From JBEKHT01 sp050012135 (GTDB taxonomy: Bacteria > Chloroflexota > Anaerolineae > Anaerolineales > RBG-16-64-43): DNA of 64,000 nucleotides. The notes under the pieces were generated by a model. That model was given only the letters and a program-made list of their open reading frames with translations. It ran no database searches and had not been told where the DNA came from. Positions within the stretch are counted from its first letter, which is position 1; each line of letters opens with the position of its first letter. A program made the translations under genes and the position numbers. The stretch spans positions 1 through 64,000 of the forward strand of contig JBEKHT010000003.1 of the NCBI GenBank assembly GCA_050012135.1. Direction: 5' to 3'. This document shows positions 51,822 through 61,406 of this stretch, in pieces.

Positions 51822-53936
51822 TCAGCCTCCCCCTGACACCATCAGGCTTTTCTTCTGTGGCTTTACCACGGCAAGCGCCTGGCGGACCACGTTTTCGACA
51901 CTAAAGCCGTATCTGTCCATCACCTCGCCTCCGGGTGCGGAAGCCCCAAAGCGACCCACTCCGATCACCGCGATGCCCGGGCCCACGTAAGGCCGCCAGC
52001 CCAGAGGAGCCCCAGCTTCGATTGCCAGTATGGGCACTCCCGGCGGCAGGACCGCATCTCGGTATGGGGCGGGCTGGGCGTCGAATAGGTTCCAACTGGG
52101 CAGGCTGACAACCCGCGCTCGGACACCTTGCGTCTCCAGTCTTTCACGCGCGGCCAGTGCCAGTTGGATCTCGGAACCGGTGGCAATCAAAGTGATGTCG
52201 GCAGGCGCGTTTCCGGTTGCATGCGCAAGCACATACCCGCCGGAGCGGACGCCGAGCGGCAGCTGCAGGTACTTGTGCAGATCGAGGATCGGCAGATTCT
52301 GGCGGGTGAGGACCAGGGCGACCGGTCCGTCCGTGTATTCAATGGCGATCCGCCAGGCTGCGGCAGTCTCGTTCGCGTCGGCCGGGCGGATGACGGTGAA
52401 GCCCGGGATCGAACGCAGCCCCAGCAGCTGTTCGACCGGTTGATGCGTGGGGCCGTCTTCTCCCAGGGCGAGGCTGTCATGCGTAAAGACGTAGATCACG
52501 TGCAGCCCCATCAGGGCGGCCAGACGGATCGAAGGGCGCATGTAATCGGAGAAGATCAAGAAGGTAGCTCCAAAGGGAATCATTCCCCCATGAGCAGCCA
52601 TGCCGTTCAGAATCGCCCCCATGCCGTGTTCCCGCACGCCAAAATGCAGGTTGATGCCGGAGTACTGCCAGCCGCCTCCCGCCGACCCCTGAGCATCGCC
52701 GATCGTCCCCTGGGGGCTTTCGAAGTCGCCTCTCCCGGCCAGGGCGGTGTGCGTGGATGGATCCAGATCCGCCGAACCGCCGATGAAAGTAGGTAGTCTG
52801 GAGGCGATTGCATTCATCACTTTCCCCGAGGCGACGCGCGTCGCCATGCCCTTCGCATCCGGGGGAAACGCCGGGATATCCACATCCCAGCCTACCGGGA
52901 CCATGCCCTGCACCACCTCATGCAGCTCCTGCGCCAATTCCGGAAAAGACTGTTCGTAGGCGGAGAATCGTTGCTCCCATTCCGTTTCGACTTGCCGGCC
53001 GCGTTCGACGGCCTGGCGGAAATGGGCCAGAGCCGCCTCCGGGACGTAGAAGGCCGGCTCGAGCGGCCAACCAAGGTTCCGCTTGGTCAGGCGCACCTCT
53101 TCCTCGCCCAGGGGGGAACCGTGAGCCTCAAAAGTGTCCTGTTTATGTGGCGAACCATAACCCAGGTGCGTATGTACCAGGATGATGGACGGGCGCTGCT
53201 GGTCTTCTTGCGCGTTCCTCAGGGCGCGTTCGACCGTCTCCAGGTCATTCCCATCCTCCACGGATTGAGCGTGCCACCCATAAGCGGCGAAGCGCTCCAT
53301 GACTTCTTCCGTAAAAGTGAGATCCGTGGCAGCCGATAAGGTCACGTGGTTGTCATCGTACAGGGCAATGAGTTTGCCTAGCCGCAAATGGCCGGCCAGG
53401 GAGGCGGCCTCGGCAGCTACCCCTTCCATCAAATCTCCATCGCTGGCCAGGACATAGGTCGTGTGATCGATGATCTTATGCCCGGGCCGGTTATAACGGG
53501 CCGCAAGAAAGGCTTCCGCCATCGCCATCCCCACTCCATTCCCAAACCCCTGGCCGAGTGGCCCGGTAGTCACTTCGACCCCGGGGGTGAGGCCGCGTTC
53601 AGGATGTCCGGGGGCCAGGCTTCCCCACTGGCGGAACTGCTTGATCTGCTCGAGAGAGAGATCGTAACCCGTAAGGTACAGCAAGCTATATAGCAGCATC
53701 GACCCGTGCCCTGCCGATAAGACAAACCGATCGCGGTCGAACCATTTGGGGTTGGAGGGATTGTGCTTGAGGAAGCGCGTCCATAAAACGTACGCAAAAG
53801 AGGCGGCACCCATCGGTAAGCCGGGGTGACCGCTGTTGGCTTTCTGTATCGCGTCGACCGATAGAAAACGGATCGTGTTGATGGACAGATGATCCAGTTC
53901 GTTCGGTGTTAAGGACTTCAATTTGCCATTGCTCAT
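51822..53936 (-). CDS. tkt: Transketolase
   Basis: 704 residues. Thiamine diphosphate sites include SAGHGSMLLYSLLYLTGY and ASDGDLMEGVAAEAASLAGHL; NGMAAHGG, FSDYMRPSIRLAALM and SLALGEDGPTHQPVEQL are the typical pyrimidine-domain blocks with the catalytic His. It transfers two-carbon ketol units from xylulose-5-P and fructose-6-P. I chose the ATG at 53936 (MSNGKLKSL), with GGAGAACAAGA upstream, over the 10-residue longer form. It is separated from fba by a relic of phosphoglucomutase. Confidence 0.95.
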   Translation of the reverse strand: MSNGKLKSLTPNELDHLSINTIRFLSVDAIQKANSGHPGLPMGAASFAYVLWTRFLKHNPSNPKWFDRDRFVLSAGHGSMLLYSLLYLTGYDLSLEQIKQFRQWGSLAPGHPERGLTPGVEVTTGPLGQGFGNGVGMAMAEAFLAARYNRPGHKIIDHTTYVLASDGDLMEGVAAEAASLAGHLRLGKLIALYDDNHVTLSAATDLTFTEEVMERFAAYGWHAQSVEDGNDLETVERALRNAQEDQQRPSIILVHTHLGYGSPHKQDTFEAHGSPLGEEEVRLTKRNLGWPLEPAFYVPEAALAHFRQAVERGRQVETEWEQRFSAYEQSFPELAQELHEVVQGMVPVGWDVDIPAFPPDAKGMATRVASGKVMNAIASRLPTFIGGSADLDPSTHTALAGRGDFESPQGTIGDAQGSAGGGWQYSGINLHFGVREHGMGAILNGMAAHGGMIPFGATFLIFSDYMRPSIRLAALMGLHVIYVFTHDSLALGEDGPTHQPVEQLLGLRSIPGFTVIRPADANETAAAWRIAIEYTDGPVALVLTRQNLPILDLHKYLQLPLGVRSGGYVLAHATGNAPADITLIATGSEIQLALAARERLETQGVRARVVSLPSWNLFDAQPAPYRDAVLPPGVPILAIEAGAPLGWRPYVGPGIAVIGVGRFGASAPGGEVMDRYGFSVENVVRQALAVVKPQKKSLMVSGGG

Positions 53937-53966
53937 TCTTGTTCTCCATCGTTGGGCCGTCCGCAA

Positions 53967-54086
53967 CTATGTCCTGGACGCCATGGCGGCGTTGACGATA
54001 GCCCGTCCTTCCTCCTGGATATGGTGCAGATGATCCGCTCTGTGGAGGCTTTCCGCATAAGTCTTGGGTGTTCCTCTACCTTTCAT
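53967..54086 (-). pseudogene. 3' relic of a second phosphoglucomutase gene
   Basis: A 39-residue frame from an ATG at 54086 contains KTYAESLHRADHLHHIQEEGRA and IVNAAM. It aligns with the very C-terminus of the intact pgm at 61407 (KIYAESFRGADHLKRIQEEGQAIVSDML). It lies between fba and tkt in the same orientation, exactly as a gene end would. The rest of the enzyme is missing, so an ancestral pgm stood here and was mostly deleted, or its end was copied here. Confidence 0.8.
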
Positions 54087-54122
54087 GGGACGCAAGCTTC
54101 GTGAGTTGCCGGATACTGGTTG

Positions 54123-55151
54123 TCACGCACGTGTCCTTTCCAGCGCGGCATTATATTCGCCGCGGCGCGCAGCCCGGTTGCACCTGGCCCGATGATACAG
54201 AGCTTTCTGTGCCGCCAGCACGTGGGCCTCCTCGCCTTGCCAAATCTCCAAAGCCGGTTGCTGAATGGCGCGGGAAAACGAAAACGCCAACGCCCAAGGC
54301 AGTCGCGACTTGAATCTGGCATTCATGGCATTCAAACGGGCCGAGGCCAGTTCGGCGGGTTGGCCGCCCGACAAGAACGCAATCCCGGGAACGGCAGCGG
54401 GGACGGCTCGCAAGAGACACCTCACGGTGGCATCGGCCACCTCGTCCACCGCTTCTTGCTCGGGGCAGCTCAACCCCGGAAGCACCATGTTGGGCTTCAG
54501 GATCATCCCCTCCAGCCTCACCCTTTGTGTGTATAGCTGGTTGAAAACCGTTCGCAGTACTTCCTCCGTTACCTCGTTGCACCGCTCCAGGGTATGCTCC
54601 CCGTCCATGAGCACTTCCGGCTCGACGACGGGGACCAGTCCGGCTTCCTGGCACAATGCGGCATAGCGAGCCAACGCCTGCGCGTTGGCCTCGATGCAAC
54701 CCCGGCTGGGAATGCCATCGCCCACGGCAATCACCGCGCGCCACTTGGCAAAACGGGCGCCCATTTGAGAGTATTCAGCCAGGCGATCGCGCAATCCGTC
54801 CAGACCTTCGGTCATTTTCTCTCCGGGATGACCTGCCATGTCCTTGGCACCGGTGTCGACTTTGATGCCGGGAAGGATGCCCGCATCGAGGATGGCTTTG
54901 ACAAAGGGAGTGCCATCCTTCTTCTGCTGGCGGATCGTCTCGTCGTAGAGGATCGCGCCGCTAATGCAGTCACCCAGACCGGACGTGGTCACAATCAACT
55001 CCCGATAGGCGCGCCGGGCCTCCTCAGTCTGGGGAATCCCCAACCTGGCAAATCGTTGGTTACAGGTTGGATTGCTCTCATCCATCGCCAGCAGGCCCTT
55101 GTCGCCGGCGACCAGCGCCCGCGCGGTGTCTATGAGCTCTTGCGCATTCAT
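54123..55151 (-). CDS. fba: Fructose-bisphosphate aldolase class I
   Basis: 342 residues of the metal-free Schiff-base aldolase. Motifs are KGLLAMDESNPTCNQRF near residue 20, GDCISGAILYDET, VDTGAKDM, RAVIAVGDGIPS, PVVEPEVLMDGEH and GMILKPNMVLPG with the Schiff-base Lys. AFLSGGQ is the C-terminal phosphate-binding block. It cleaves fructose-1,6-bisphosphate to triose phosphates. The ATG at 55151 overlaps the phosphoketolase stop by 4 bases (ATGA), showing coupling. The basic C-terminus with AARRGEYNAALE matches the eukaryote-like family tail. Confidence 0.94.
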   Translation of the reverse strand: MNAQELIDTARALVAGDKGLLAMDESNPTCNQRFARLGIPQTEEARRAYRELIVTTSGLGDCISGAILYDETIRQQKKDGTPFVKAILDAGILPGIKVDTGAKDMAGHPGEKMTEGLDGLRDRLAEYSQMGARFAKWRAVIAVGDGIPSRGCIEANAQALARYAALCQEAGLVPVVEPEVLMDGEHTLERCNEVTEEVLRTVFNQLYTQRVRLEGMILKPNMVLPGLSCPEQEAVDEVADATVRCLLRAVPAAVPGIAFLSGGQPAELASARLNAMNARFKSRLPWALAFSFSRAIQQPALEIWQGEEAHVLAAQKALYHRARCNRAARRGEYNAALERTRA

Positions 55152-57538
55152 TTGGGATTGCCCCACTTCCAGTTGCGTATTTCCGGCATGTCTTCGCCGT
55201 GTTGGTCGATGTAGGCCCTGTGGTCCAGCAGCTTGTCGCGCAGATACTGTTTGGCGTAGGCGGCGCGCGAACCCAGACTGGGCACCCGATCGATCACGTC
55301 GCCGACCAGGTGGAAACGGTCCAGTTCATTCAACACGGCCATGTCGAACGGTGTCGTCGTGGTGCCCTCTTCCTTGTAGCCGCGGACGTGGATGTTGTCG
55401 TGGTTGGTGCGGCGGTAGGTCAGCCGGTGGATCAACCACGGGTAGGCATGGAAGGCAAAGATGACCGGCTTGTCCTTGGTGAAGAGCTGATCGAAATCCA
55501 TATCGCTCAACCCGTGAGGGTGCACGCTTTTCGGCTGGAGGGTCATCAGATCCACCACGTTGATGACCCGGATCTTCAGTTCCGGAAAGTGCTGCCGCAG
55601 GATCTCGACGGCAGCCAGCGTCTCCAGCGTGGGTACGTCGCCACAGCAAGCCATGACCACATCGGGGTCGCCGCCTTCGTCGTTGCTGGCCCATTCCCAG
55701 ATACCCAGCCCGGCCGTGCAGTGCTTGATGGCCGCATCCATGTCCAGCCATTGCAGTTCCGGCTGTTTGCCTGAGACAATGACGTTGACATAATTGCGGC
55801 TTCGCAAGCAATGGTCGGTGACCGACAGCAGGGTGTTGGCGTCTGGCGGCAGATACACGCGGATGATGCCGGCCTTCTTGTCCATCACGTGGTCAATGAA
55901 ACCCGGATCCTGGTGACTGAACCCATTGTGGTCCTGCCGCCATACGTGCGACGAGAGCAGGTAGTTCAGGGAAGCAATCGGCCGCCGCCACGGAACGCGG
56001 CTCGCCACCTCGAGCCACTTGGCGTGCTGGTTGAACATCGAATCGATGATGTGGATGAACGCTTCGTAGCATGAGAAGAAGCCGTGCCGGCCGGTCAGCA
56101 GGTAACCTTCGAGCCAACCCTCGCACTGGTGCTCGCTCAACATCTCCATCACCCGGCCATCGGGGCCGACGTGGTCGTCGGCGGGAAGGAGGTCGGCCGT
56201 CGAGCAGCGGTTCGTCACCTCGAACACGGCGTTCCAACGGTTCGATGCGGTTTCGTCCGGGCTGAAGACGCGGAAGTTGCGTGCGTCCGCGTTGACCTGG
56301 AGCACATCGCGGATGAACTCACCCTGGATGCGCGTGGCTTCGGCTTCCACGACGCCGGGCCCCGAGACCCTTACCGCGTAGTCGCGGAAGTCCGGCATCT
56401 TCAATTCTTTAAGAAGAAGGCCTCCATTGGCATGCGGGTTCGCTCCCATTCGCCGCTCACCCTTGGGCGCCAGCTCAGCCAGTTCCGGAATGAGCCTGCC
56501 GTTCGGGTCGAACAATTCTTCGGGCTGGTAACTCTTCAGCCACGCCTCAAGCATTTTCAGATGTTCGGGCTTGGTCGCGAACTCTTCCAACGGCACTTGA
56601 TGTGCGCGAAATGTCCCTTCGACCGGCTTGCCGTCGACCACCTTCGGGCCAGTCCAGCCCTTCGGCGAGCGCAGGATGATCATCGGCCAGCGCGGGCGCT
56701 CTTTGAACCCGTGGGCGCGGGCGTCGTGTTGGATGCGCCTAATCTCGGTGACCACGGTGTCGAGTGTGGCGGCCATGCGCTGATGCATCTCCTGCGGGTC
56801 GTCGCCCTCGACGAAATACGGGGTGTACCCGTAGCCGCGGAAGAGCGCTTCCAGCTCGTTGTGGGAAATGCGGGCCAGCACGGTGGGGCCGGAGATTTTG
56901 TAGCCGTTCAAGTGCAGGATGGGCAACACGGCTCCGTCATGGACGGGATTTAGAAATTTGTTCGAGTGCCAACTGGTGGCCAGCGGGCCGGTTTCCGCCT
57001 CGCCATCGCCCACGACACAGGCAACCACCAAGTCGGGATTGTCGAATGCGGCCCCGTAGGCGTGCCCCAGGGAATAGCCCAGTTCGCCGCCTTCGTTGAT
57101 GGAACCGGGCGTCTCCGGCGCCACGTGACTGGGGATGCCGCCGGGAAACGAGAACTGGGTGAAGAGCTTTTTCATACCCTGTTCGTCCTGGGAGATGTTC
57201 GGGTACATCTCGCTGTAGGTGCCCTCCAGGTACGTGTTGGCTACTATGCCCGGTGCGCCGTGGCCCGGGCCGGTGACATGGATCATGTTCAGGTCATAGT
57301 CCTTGATGATCCGGTTGAGGTGGACATAGATGAAGTTCAGGCCCGGCGTGGTGCCCCAGTGGCCCATCAGCCGCGGTTTCACATGTTCCAGAGTCAACGG
57401 CTTCTTGAGCAGCGGATTGTCGTACAGATAAATCTGGCCGACCGATAGATAGTTGGCCGCGCGCCAATAGGCGTGCATCTTCTGCAGAAGATCGGGCGAG
57501 AGCGGCTTGTCCGTGAGGTTAGTCCTTTTCGTTTCCAT
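55148..57538 (-). CDS. xfp: Xylulose-5-phosphate/fructose-6-phosphate phosphoketolase
   Basis: 796 residues, the normal length. Thiamine diphosphate motifs are TGPGHGAPGIVANTYLEGTYSE and CVVGDGEAETGPLATSWHSNKF; NPHANGGLLLKELKMPDFRDYAV and YLLTGRHGFFSCYEAFIHI are diagnostic for the phosphoketolase family. It splits xylulose-5-P to acetyl-phosphate and glyceraldehyde-3-P, or fructose-6-P to acetyl-phosphate and erythrose-4-P. It overlaps ackA by 20 bases, so product and consumer of acetyl-phosphate are translated together. Confidence 0.97.
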   Translation of the reverse strand: METKRTNLTDKPLSPDLLQKMHAYWRAANYLSVGQIYLYDNPLLKKPLTLEHVKPRLMGHWGTTPGLNFIYVHLNRIIKDYDLNMIHVTGPGHGAPGIVANTYLEGTYSEMYPNISQDEQGMKKLFTQFSFPGGIPSHVAPETPGSINEGGELGYSLGHAYGAAFDNPDLVVACVVGDGEAETGPLATSWHSNKFLNPVHDGAVLPILHLNGYKISGPTVLARISHNELEALFRGYGYTPYFVEGDDPQEMHQRMAATLDTVVTEIRRIQHDARAHGFKERPRWPMIILRSPKGWTGPKVVDGKPVEGTFRAHQVPLEEFATKPEHLKMLEAWLKSYQPEELFDPNGRLIPELAELAPKGERRMGANPHANGGLLLKELKMPDFRDYAVRVSGPGVVEAEATRIQGEFIRDVLQVNADARNFRVFSPDETASNRWNAVFEVTNRCSTADLLPADDHVGPDGRVMEMLSEHQCEGWLEGYLLTGRHGFFSCYEAFIHIIDSMFNQHAKWLEVASRVPWRRPIASLNYLLSSHVWRQDHNGFSHQDPGFIDHVMDKKAGIIRVYLPPDANTLLSVTDHCLRSRNYVNVIVSGKQPELQWLDMDAAIKHCTAGLGIWEWASNDEGGDPDVVMACCGDVPTLETLAAVEILRQHFPELKIRVINVVDLMTLQPKSVHPHGLSDMDFDQLFTKDKPVIFAFHAYPWLIHRLTYRRTNHDNIHVRGYKEEGTTTTPFDMAVLNELDRFHLVGDVIDRVPSLGSRAAYAKQYLRDKLLDHRAYIDQHGEDMPEIRNWKWGNPK

Positions 57539-58766
57539 CAGAGTCGTCCTTCCCTGTCGTCAGACCCAAAACGCGGCAGACCGTCTTTGCGATCATCCAT
57601 TCCTCGTCCGTGTGCATGACGCGGACGGTGACCCGGCTGGCCTCCGCCGAAATGACCGCGGCGCCGGCCGCATTTCGCTCTTGTTCGAGCTCGATTCCAA
57701 GAAATCCCAGCCCGTCGCAGATCCGGGCCCGGACTACGGATGCGTTCTCCCCGATGCCGCCCGCGAACACCAGCGTGTCCAACCCGCCCAGCGCCGCCGC
57801 GAATGCGCCGATCCATTTCTTCACCTGGTAACAAAACAGCGCAACCGCCTCCGCGGCCCGCACGTCTTCCCTTTCGCGCTCGAGCAAGTCATGCATGTCG
57901 GAACTGGTTTCGGAAACGCCGAGCAACCCGGACTGGAAATTGACCATTTCATTGAACTTTTTCTCGCCGATTCTTTCGGTTCGCGCCAGATACCAAACCA
58001 AGCCGGGATCGAGATCGCCGGAGCGGGTGCTCATCGGCACGCCTCCGGTCGGCGTGAGACCCATGCTGGTATCCACGGATTTGCCCTCGTAGACCGCAGC
58101 CAGGCTCGCGCCGTTGCCCAGGTGAGCGAGAATGACGTGACCTCGCGCGGCTTGCGGTCCAGCCACGCGCGCCAGTTCCTCCATCAGAAACGCATACGAC
58201 AATCCGTGAAACCCGTACCGGCGCACGCCCTGCGCCTCATAGCGGCGCGGAATCGGCAACAGCTGGGCTACGCGCGGCAGGTCGTGGTGAAAGGCCGTGT
58301 CGAAACAGGCCACCTGCAATAGATCGGGAAACCGGCGAAAAAACGCCTCGGTCAGCAGGATCTCTTCCGGCAGATGTTCCGGATCGAAAGGCTGAAGCTG
58401 GTGCAACTCCTCGACCATTTTCGTTGTGATTCGCTGCGGTTCGCTGTACTTCAGCCCGCCATGCACCACGCGATGACCCACCGCAGTCAACTCCCCACGT
58501 CGGATTCGTTCCTCGATCCAATCCATCAGCACCCCAACGGCCGCCGTGTGGTTTGCCGCAGTCACTGACCGGGTGAAGTTGTCGGCCTCCTTCAAGCCTT
58601 TCACCACAAACGTAGCATCCGGCAGTCCAATCCGCTCAATCCGGCCTGCCAGAATCCGCCGCAACATGGGGTCGGCCTCGAACAGCGCGAACTTAATGCT
58701 CGACGAGCCGCCATTGATGGTCAGGACACATGCTTTCGCTTGTTTCACGGAGGATCCTTGCATCAT
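57519..58766 (-). CDS. ackA: Acetate kinase
   Basis: 415 residues. LTINGGSSSIKFALFE is the N-terminal signature, GHRVVHGG the acetate-site loop, CFDTAFHHDLP and YGFHGLSYAFL the conserved centre, and VFAGGIGENA the phosphate 2 loop near the end. It converts acetyl-phosphate and ADP to acetate and ATP, here gaining ATP from the phosphoketolase product. The ATG at 58766 follows GGAGG by 9 bases; earlier in-frame codons belong to the glgP 3' region. The 3' end overlaps xfp. Confidence 0.96.
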   Translation of the reverse strand: MMQGSSVKQAKACVLTINGGSSSIKFALFEADPMLRRILAGRIERIGLPDATFVVKGLKEADNFTRSVTAANHTAAVGVLMDWIEERIRRGELTAVGHRVVHGGLKYSEPQRITTKMVEELHQLQPFDPEHLPEEILLTEAFFRRFPDLLQVACFDTAFHHDLPRVAQLLPIPRRYEAQGVRRYGFHGLSYAFLMEELARVAGPQAARGHVILAHLGNGASLAAVYEGKSVDTSMGLTPTGGVPMSTRSGDLDPGLVWYLARTERIGEKKFNEMVNFQSGLLGVSETSSDMHDLLEREREDVRAAEAVALFCYQVKKWIGAFAAALGGLDTLVFAGGIGENASVVRARICDGLGFLGIELEQERNAAGAAVISAEASRVTVRVMHTDEEWMIAKTVCRVLGLTTGKDDSDGNEKD

Positions 58767-58815
58767 TCTGCAACCTCCAGAAAGGGGCGCACGGAGCGAC
58801 GATTTCGAAATTGAA

Positions 58816-61365
58816 TCACCGCTGCCATAGGATGCGAGCGGCCTCCAAAGGGACGGCCACCCCCTCGTGCTGCGGTATGACTCGCGCCGTATAGTCCGTG
58901 GTTGGGCGGGTCGCGGGCACCTGTGCGCCGTAGAGGTAGCCGTTCGCATCGGTCAATGGCTGACCGCGACCGCGTGTCATCTCCCGCCGTTCCGGCTCGC
59001 CGCCGTTCACCCCGTCGGCGTAAAGTTCCACCCGTACACTATTTGGGTCCAGGCGGCCGAGATAGACCTCAACTTCGAATACGTGCCTCCCCTCGTCACT
59101 CACAACCTTCACCTCGCCGAAGCGCAGTGTGGCCCATTTCTGTTCCAGAGCGTGCTGCCAACTGACCACCTGCGCGCCCACGACACCTTGATGAAGAGCG
59201 CGCTCACGGTAGGCGGCCGCCGCCGGGAGGTAATGTCCTTCGGTGTACTCGCGCACGGCGCGGTTGGCAGAAAACTGCGTTGTTAACCGCGCCATGCTTT
59301 CACGCATACGCGCTACCCAGGCCGTCGGAATGCCCTGCGGGTTGCGGGTATAGAACTCGGGGATGACCTCGCGTTCCAGCAGATCATAGAGCGCCGCGGC
59401 TTCGGCCGCATCCCAGGCTGGATCGTCGCCATGTTCCTGGCCATCGCCCAACGCCCACCCCACTTCAGGCGTGTAGGCTTCCGCCCACCAGCCATCCAAC
59501 TCCGAAAGATTGAGGCCGCCATTGACCAGCACTTTCATGCCGCTCGTTCCACAGGCCTCCCAGGGTCGTCGGGGCGTGTTGATCCAGACATCTACCCCCT
59601 GCACCAATTGCTCGGTCAAAAGCATGTCGTAGTCAGCGAGGAAGATCGCATGGGGGCGCACCTCGGGCCGCCGAACAAAATGGATCCATTCCCGAATCAA
59701 GGCCTGCCCCGCCTGATCCGCCGGATGGGCCTTGCCGGCAACAAAGAGTTGCACCGGCCGCTGAGGATTGGCCAAGAGGCGAAGCAGCCTCTGCGGGTCG
59801 TGCAGCAGCAGGTTCGGTCTCTTGTACGTCGCAAAGCGGCGGGCGAAGCCCAGCGTCAGCGCGTTTGGATCAAACAGATGCTTGGCCTCTTCGACCGCCT
59901 CGGGCGACGCACCTGAGACCGTCAGCTGCAGTGACAACTGCTCGCGAGCGTATTCGACGAGAGACTGGCTGGCCGCGCTGCGAAATTGCCAGAGCCTGGC
60001 GTCAGAGAGGCGGCGGATGTCCTGATCCAGGCTTTCTGTTGTCCCCAGCCAGCGGTCTTTTCCGCAGGCCTCCGTCCAAAGATCATCGGCCGCCGCCGAG
60101 TCCCAGGTCGCCACGTGAACTCCGTTGGTCACATGTCCGACCGGCACTTCGTCGGGCGGCCAGTGCGGAAAGAGAGGCTCAAACAAATGCCGGCTCACCC
60201 TCCCATGCAAGCGACTTACGCCATTGACCGCCCCGCTCCCGCGGATCGCCAGATAGGCCATGTTGAAGCTTTCCGACGGGTCGTCCGGTTTCTCCCGGCC
60301 CAGGGCCAGCAAATCGTGGAGTGGGATGCCGAGCTTCTGCTCGGCGTAGCCACCGAGGTATTGCTGGATGAGGGCAGGCTCGAAGCGGTCAAAGCCGGCG
60401 GCTACGGCCGTGTGGGTGGTGAAGAGGTTTCCCGCTCGCGTGACCGCCAGGGCCACATCGAAGGGCTGCCCCGTCTCTTCCATGAAGCTCAGGGCGCGTT
60501 CCAACACGGCAAAGGCCGCATGCCCTTCATTCAGGTGACAGACTTCCGGCTGGAGGCCGAGCACGCGAAGCAGCCGCCATCCGCCGATCCCGAGCAGCAG
60601 TTCTTGCTTGAGGCGCAGCTCTGGCCCGCCGCCATAGAGTTCGCTGGTAATCCCGCGATGAGCAGGAAAGTTCGCCGCGTCATTGCTGTCTAGCAGGTAG
60701 AGTTTTACTCTGCCCACCTGGACCTGCCAGGCGCGCAGCCAGACTGCGTAACCGGGTAAGGCGATCTCCAACCGCAACCACTCCCCGTTCGAGTGGCGCA
60801 GCGGCGTGATCGGCAGTTGTCCGGGATCGTTATACGGAAAGAGGGCTTGTTGTGCGCCGTCCTTGTCGATCACCTGCCGAAAATAGCCTTGCTGGTAGAG
60901 AAGTCCCACGCCGATCACCGGCACCCCTAGATCGCTGGCGGATTTGAGCTGATCGCCGGTGATGTTGCCAAGCCCGCCCGAATAAATGGGGAGAGCTTCG
61001 CTCAGCATGAACTCCATGCTGAAATAAGCGACACCGGTCAGGGGAGCCTGCGAATGATTATGCTGAAACCACGCGGGCGCCTCGGCCGCTTGCCGCTTGG
61101 CTTGTACCAGGTCATCGACGCGCTTGCGGAAAATGGGATCGGCAGACGCGCGCTCGATCTGGTCCCGCGAGACCGTCTGTAACACAACCCAGGGATTGTG
61201 GGTGAGTTCCCACAGGGCGGGATCAAGCTGCTGCCACACTTCGTCGGCGGCATGGTTCCACAACCAGCGCATATCCAGGGCCAGCTCGGCCAGGGAATCG
61301 AATCCCTCGACTTCCATGGGTAATAGGTTGTAGATGGGGTGGCTGGCACGGGTTGGTTTGCTCAT
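58816..61365 (-). CDS. glgP: Alpha-glucan phosphorylase
   Basis: 849 residues of the GT35 family. The N-terminal LAELALDMRWLWNHAADEVW is typical of the short, unregulated phosphorylases. FSMEFMLSEALPIYSGGLG and NEGHAAFAVLER are catalytic-site blocks, and RRPWEACGTSGMKVLVNGGLN near residue 611 contains the PLP-binding Lys. It releases glucose-1-phosphate from glycogen or maltodextrin. AGGGG lies just before the ATG at 61365. With pgm directly upstream (41-base gap) it feeds glucose-6-phosphate to the cluster. Confidence 0.95.
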   Translation of the reverse strand: MSKPTRASHPIYNLLPMEVEGFDSLAELALDMRWLWNHAADEVWQQLDPALWELTHNPWVVLQTVSRDQIERASADPIFRKRVDDLVQAKRQAAEAPAWFQHNHSQAPLTGVAYFSMEFMLSEALPIYSGGLGNITGDQLKSASDLGVPVIGVGLLYQQGYFRQVIDKDGAQQALFPYNDPGQLPITPLRHSNGEWLRLEIALPGYAVWLRAWQVQVGRVKLYLLDSNDAANFPAHRGITSELYGGGPELRLKQELLLGIGGWRLLRVLGLQPEVCHLNEGHAAFAVLERALSFMEETGQPFDVALAVTRAGNLFTTHTAVAAGFDRFEPALIQQYLGGYAEQKLGIPLHDLLALGREKPDDPSESFNMAYLAIRGSGAVNGVSRLHGRVSRHLFEPLFPHWPPDEVPVGHVTNGVHVATWDSAAADDLWTEACGKDRWLGTTESLDQDIRRLSDARLWQFRSAASQSLVEYAREQLSLQLTVSGASPEAVEEAKHLFDPNALTLGFARRFATYKRPNLLLHDPQRLLRLLANPQRPVQLFVAGKAHPADQAGQALIREWIHFVRRPEVRPHAIFLADYDMLLTEQLVQGVDVWINTPRRPWEACGTSGMKVLVNGGLNLSELDGWWAEAYTPEVGWALGDGQEHGDDPAWDAAEAAALYDLLEREVIPEFYTRNPQGIPTAWVARMRESMARLTTQFSANRAVREYTEGHYLPAAAAYRERALHQGVVGAQVVSWQHALEQKWATLRFGEVKVVSDEGRHVFEVEVYLGRLDPNSVRVELYADGVNGGEPERREMTRGRGQPLTDANGYLYGAQVPATRPTTDYTARVIPQHEGVAVPLEAARILWQR

Positions 61366-61406
61366 GGAATCCCCTTCAATCCTGTCTCGGACCGACCCCC
61401 CGGCTG

